From positions 1-15,306 of the forward strand of contig PITX01000008.1 of the NCBI GenBank assembly GCA_017577345.1: 15,306 nucleotides of DNA, given 5' to 3'. Below, piece after piece: positions 14,204 through 15,306 of this stretch. Position 1 is the stretch's first letter; each line of letters begins with the position of its first letter. The notes under the pieces are model-generated. The model was not told where the DNA came from. It saw nothing but the letters and a program-made list of their open reading frames with translations, and made no database searches. This DNA comes from Clostridiales bacterium (GTDB lineage Bacteria; Bacillota; Clostridia; Oscillospirales; Oscillospiraceae). The translations under genes were made by a program, and so were the position numbers.

Positions 14204-15241
14204 ATGCGTTTATGGAAATCTAAAACCTCACGGCAGAACATTATTACCTTAGTTTCTGTTATTATCGTCTTTTCCGCCGTATTCTTTATGAATCGAGGCG
14301 GTATGCTCAGCCGCAGTCTGAGCGGTCAGTTGGTTCCGATCTGTGTCTATATCATCATGGCACTGTCACTCAACCTGACGGTCGGTATTCTCGGTGAATT
14401 GAGTCTCGGTCATGCGGGCTTTATGAGCATTGGTGCATTCTCCGGCGTCGTCGCCGTGACCTCTTTGGGGCAGTACATCGGCAATCCCGTTCTTCTGATG
14501 ATCGTTGCGATCATTATCGGCGGTCTGCTTGCGGCGATCGCGGGATTCCTGATCGGTATTCCCGTTCTTCGTCTGCGCGGCGACTATCTTGCTATCGTCA
14601 CGCTTGCATTCGGTGAGATCATCAAGAATATTTTGAATTGCCTCTACATCACGATAGATGCGGAGGGTCTGCACATTGCCATGTTCAGTGGTGCAAAGCT
14701 TCCCGGCGAATTCATTATTAACGGACCGCAGGGCGCAAAGGTCACGGAACGGCTTTCAAACTTCGGGACGGGCTTTGTGCTTGTCATTGTGGTCATGCTC
14801 ATCATCATGAACTTTGTCCACAGCAAGGAAGGTCGTGCGATCAAGGCGATCCGCGATAACCCCATCGCCGCCGAATCCGTCGGTCTGAACATAACCTCTT
14901 ATAAGATGAGAGCATTTGTCATTTCTGCGGCAATGGCCGGCATGGCAGGTGTTCTGTTCGCCATGAATTACTCTGCAGTCGAAGCGAAGAAGTTTGATTT
15001 CAATACTTCGATCAGTGTTCTTGTCATGGTCGTTCTCGGCGGTATGGGCAACCTGCGCGGCTCGATCATCGCAGCGATCGTGCTGACTGTCCTTCCCGAG
15101 CTGCTGCGCGGCTTCGATGATTACCGCATGCTCATCTACGCAGTCGTTCTGATCCTTGTCATGCTGCTCAACTCCAATCAGAAATTCCAGCAGTTCAAAA
15201 TCAGTATAAAAAAGAAGCTCACCGCGAAGTTCCGTAAATAG
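14204..15241 (+). CDS. livM: Branched-chain amino acid ABC transporter permease LivM
   Basis: The second channel subunit, 345 residues, has the LivM features: a basic N-terminus, LSLNLTVGILGELSLGHAGF (54-73), IGIPVLRLRGDYLAIVTLAF (118-137), the coupling loop GRAIKAIRDNPIAAESVG (210-227) and VLGGMGNLRG (277-286), ending in a Lys-rich cytoplasmic tail (about 328-345). I chose ATG 14204, eight bases after GAGG in the livH stop region. An earlier in-frame ATG at 14144 lies inside livH and would add a basic, non-homologous tail. It is followed after 14 bases by the next gene of the operon. Confidence 0.95.
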   Translation: MRLWKSKTSRQNIITLVSVIIVFSAVFFMNRGGMLSRSLSGQLVPICVYIIMALSLNLTVGILGELSLGHAGFMSIGAFSGVVAVTSLGQYIGNPVLLMIVAIIIGGLLAAIAGFLIGIPVLRLRGDYLAIVTLAFGEIIKNILNCLYITIDAEGLHIAMFSGAKLPGEFIINGPQGAKVTERLSNFGTGFVLVIVVMLIIMNFVHSKEGRAIKAIRDNPIAAESVGLNITSYKMRAFVISAAMAGMAGVLFAMNYSAVEAKKFDFNTSISVLVMVVLGGMGNLRGSIIAAIVLTVLPELLRGFDDYRMLIYAVVLILVMLLNSNQKFQQFKISIKKKLTAKFRK

Positions 15242-15255
15242 TAGGCGGCTGAACA

Positions 15256-15306
15256 ATGAGTCAGACCAATGCCAAAAAAATGGTGCCGCTGCCGACCGAT
15301 GTCATT
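15256..15306 (+). CDS. Start of next liv-operon gene, probably ATPase LivG (partial)
   Basis: Seventeen codons are visible, from ATG 15256 to the window end, with AGGCGG seven bases upstream and 14 bases after livM. They read MSQTNAKKMVPLPTDVI, a polar leader with no motif yet. LivG, the ATP-binding subunit, usually follows livM and its Walker A would lie further on. The assignment rests on gene order alone. Confidence 0.55.
   Translation, partial: MSQTNAKKMVPLPTDVI

Overview
The window looks like chromosome of an endospore-forming Clostridia bacterium, most likely an Oscillospiraceae/Ruminococcaceae-type gut Firmicute. This is an inference from gene content: a YunB sporulation protein, a pcrA-ligA pair, a MurT/GatD-like pair, Gram-positive lipoprotein and ribosome-binding signals, and small-hairpin arrays of the kind I associate with that group. 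No rRNA, tRNA or CRISPR array is visible.

Region 1 (1-1900) is accessory. It holds short palindromic repeats, an orphan P-loop kinase (300-794) with its own terminator, an array of small hairpins with a mirrored TTTCAC spacer (890-1101), and an IS200/IS605-type element (about 1107-1840). The IS transposase gene is frameshifted directly after its catalytic tyrosine codon. A 16-base inverted match (216-231 and 1864-1879) brackets most of the region.

Region 2 (1948-9117, minus strand) is a compact operon read pcrA, yunB, ligA, murT-like, gatD-like, ending at a perfect 15-bp terminator. It joins DNA repair and replication (PcrA helicase, LigA ligase) to a sporulation protein and a Mur-ligase/amidotransferase-like pair. 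In that pair the aligned catalytic Cys and His of GatD are missing, and the matching C-terminal motif of MurT has drifted, so its reaction is probably not plain glutamine-dependent lipid II amidation.

Region 3 (9231-11699, plus strand) is a two-gene operon: an acyl-CoA ligase of the ANL superfamily and a membrane acyltransferase of the DUF1624/HGSNAT type. They overlap by four bases and may activate and then transfer an acyl group.

Region 4 (11759-15306, plus strand) is a branched-chain amino acid ABC transporter operon: lipoprotein binding protein, LivH and LivM permeases, and the first codons of the next gene (probably LivG). It begins with a strong sigma-A-type promoter, a 68-codon ORF rich in Val, Ile and Leu codons, and an intrinsic terminator just before the binding-protein gene. 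A competing antiterminator pairing can be drawn, which suggests attenuation by branched-chain amino acid supply.
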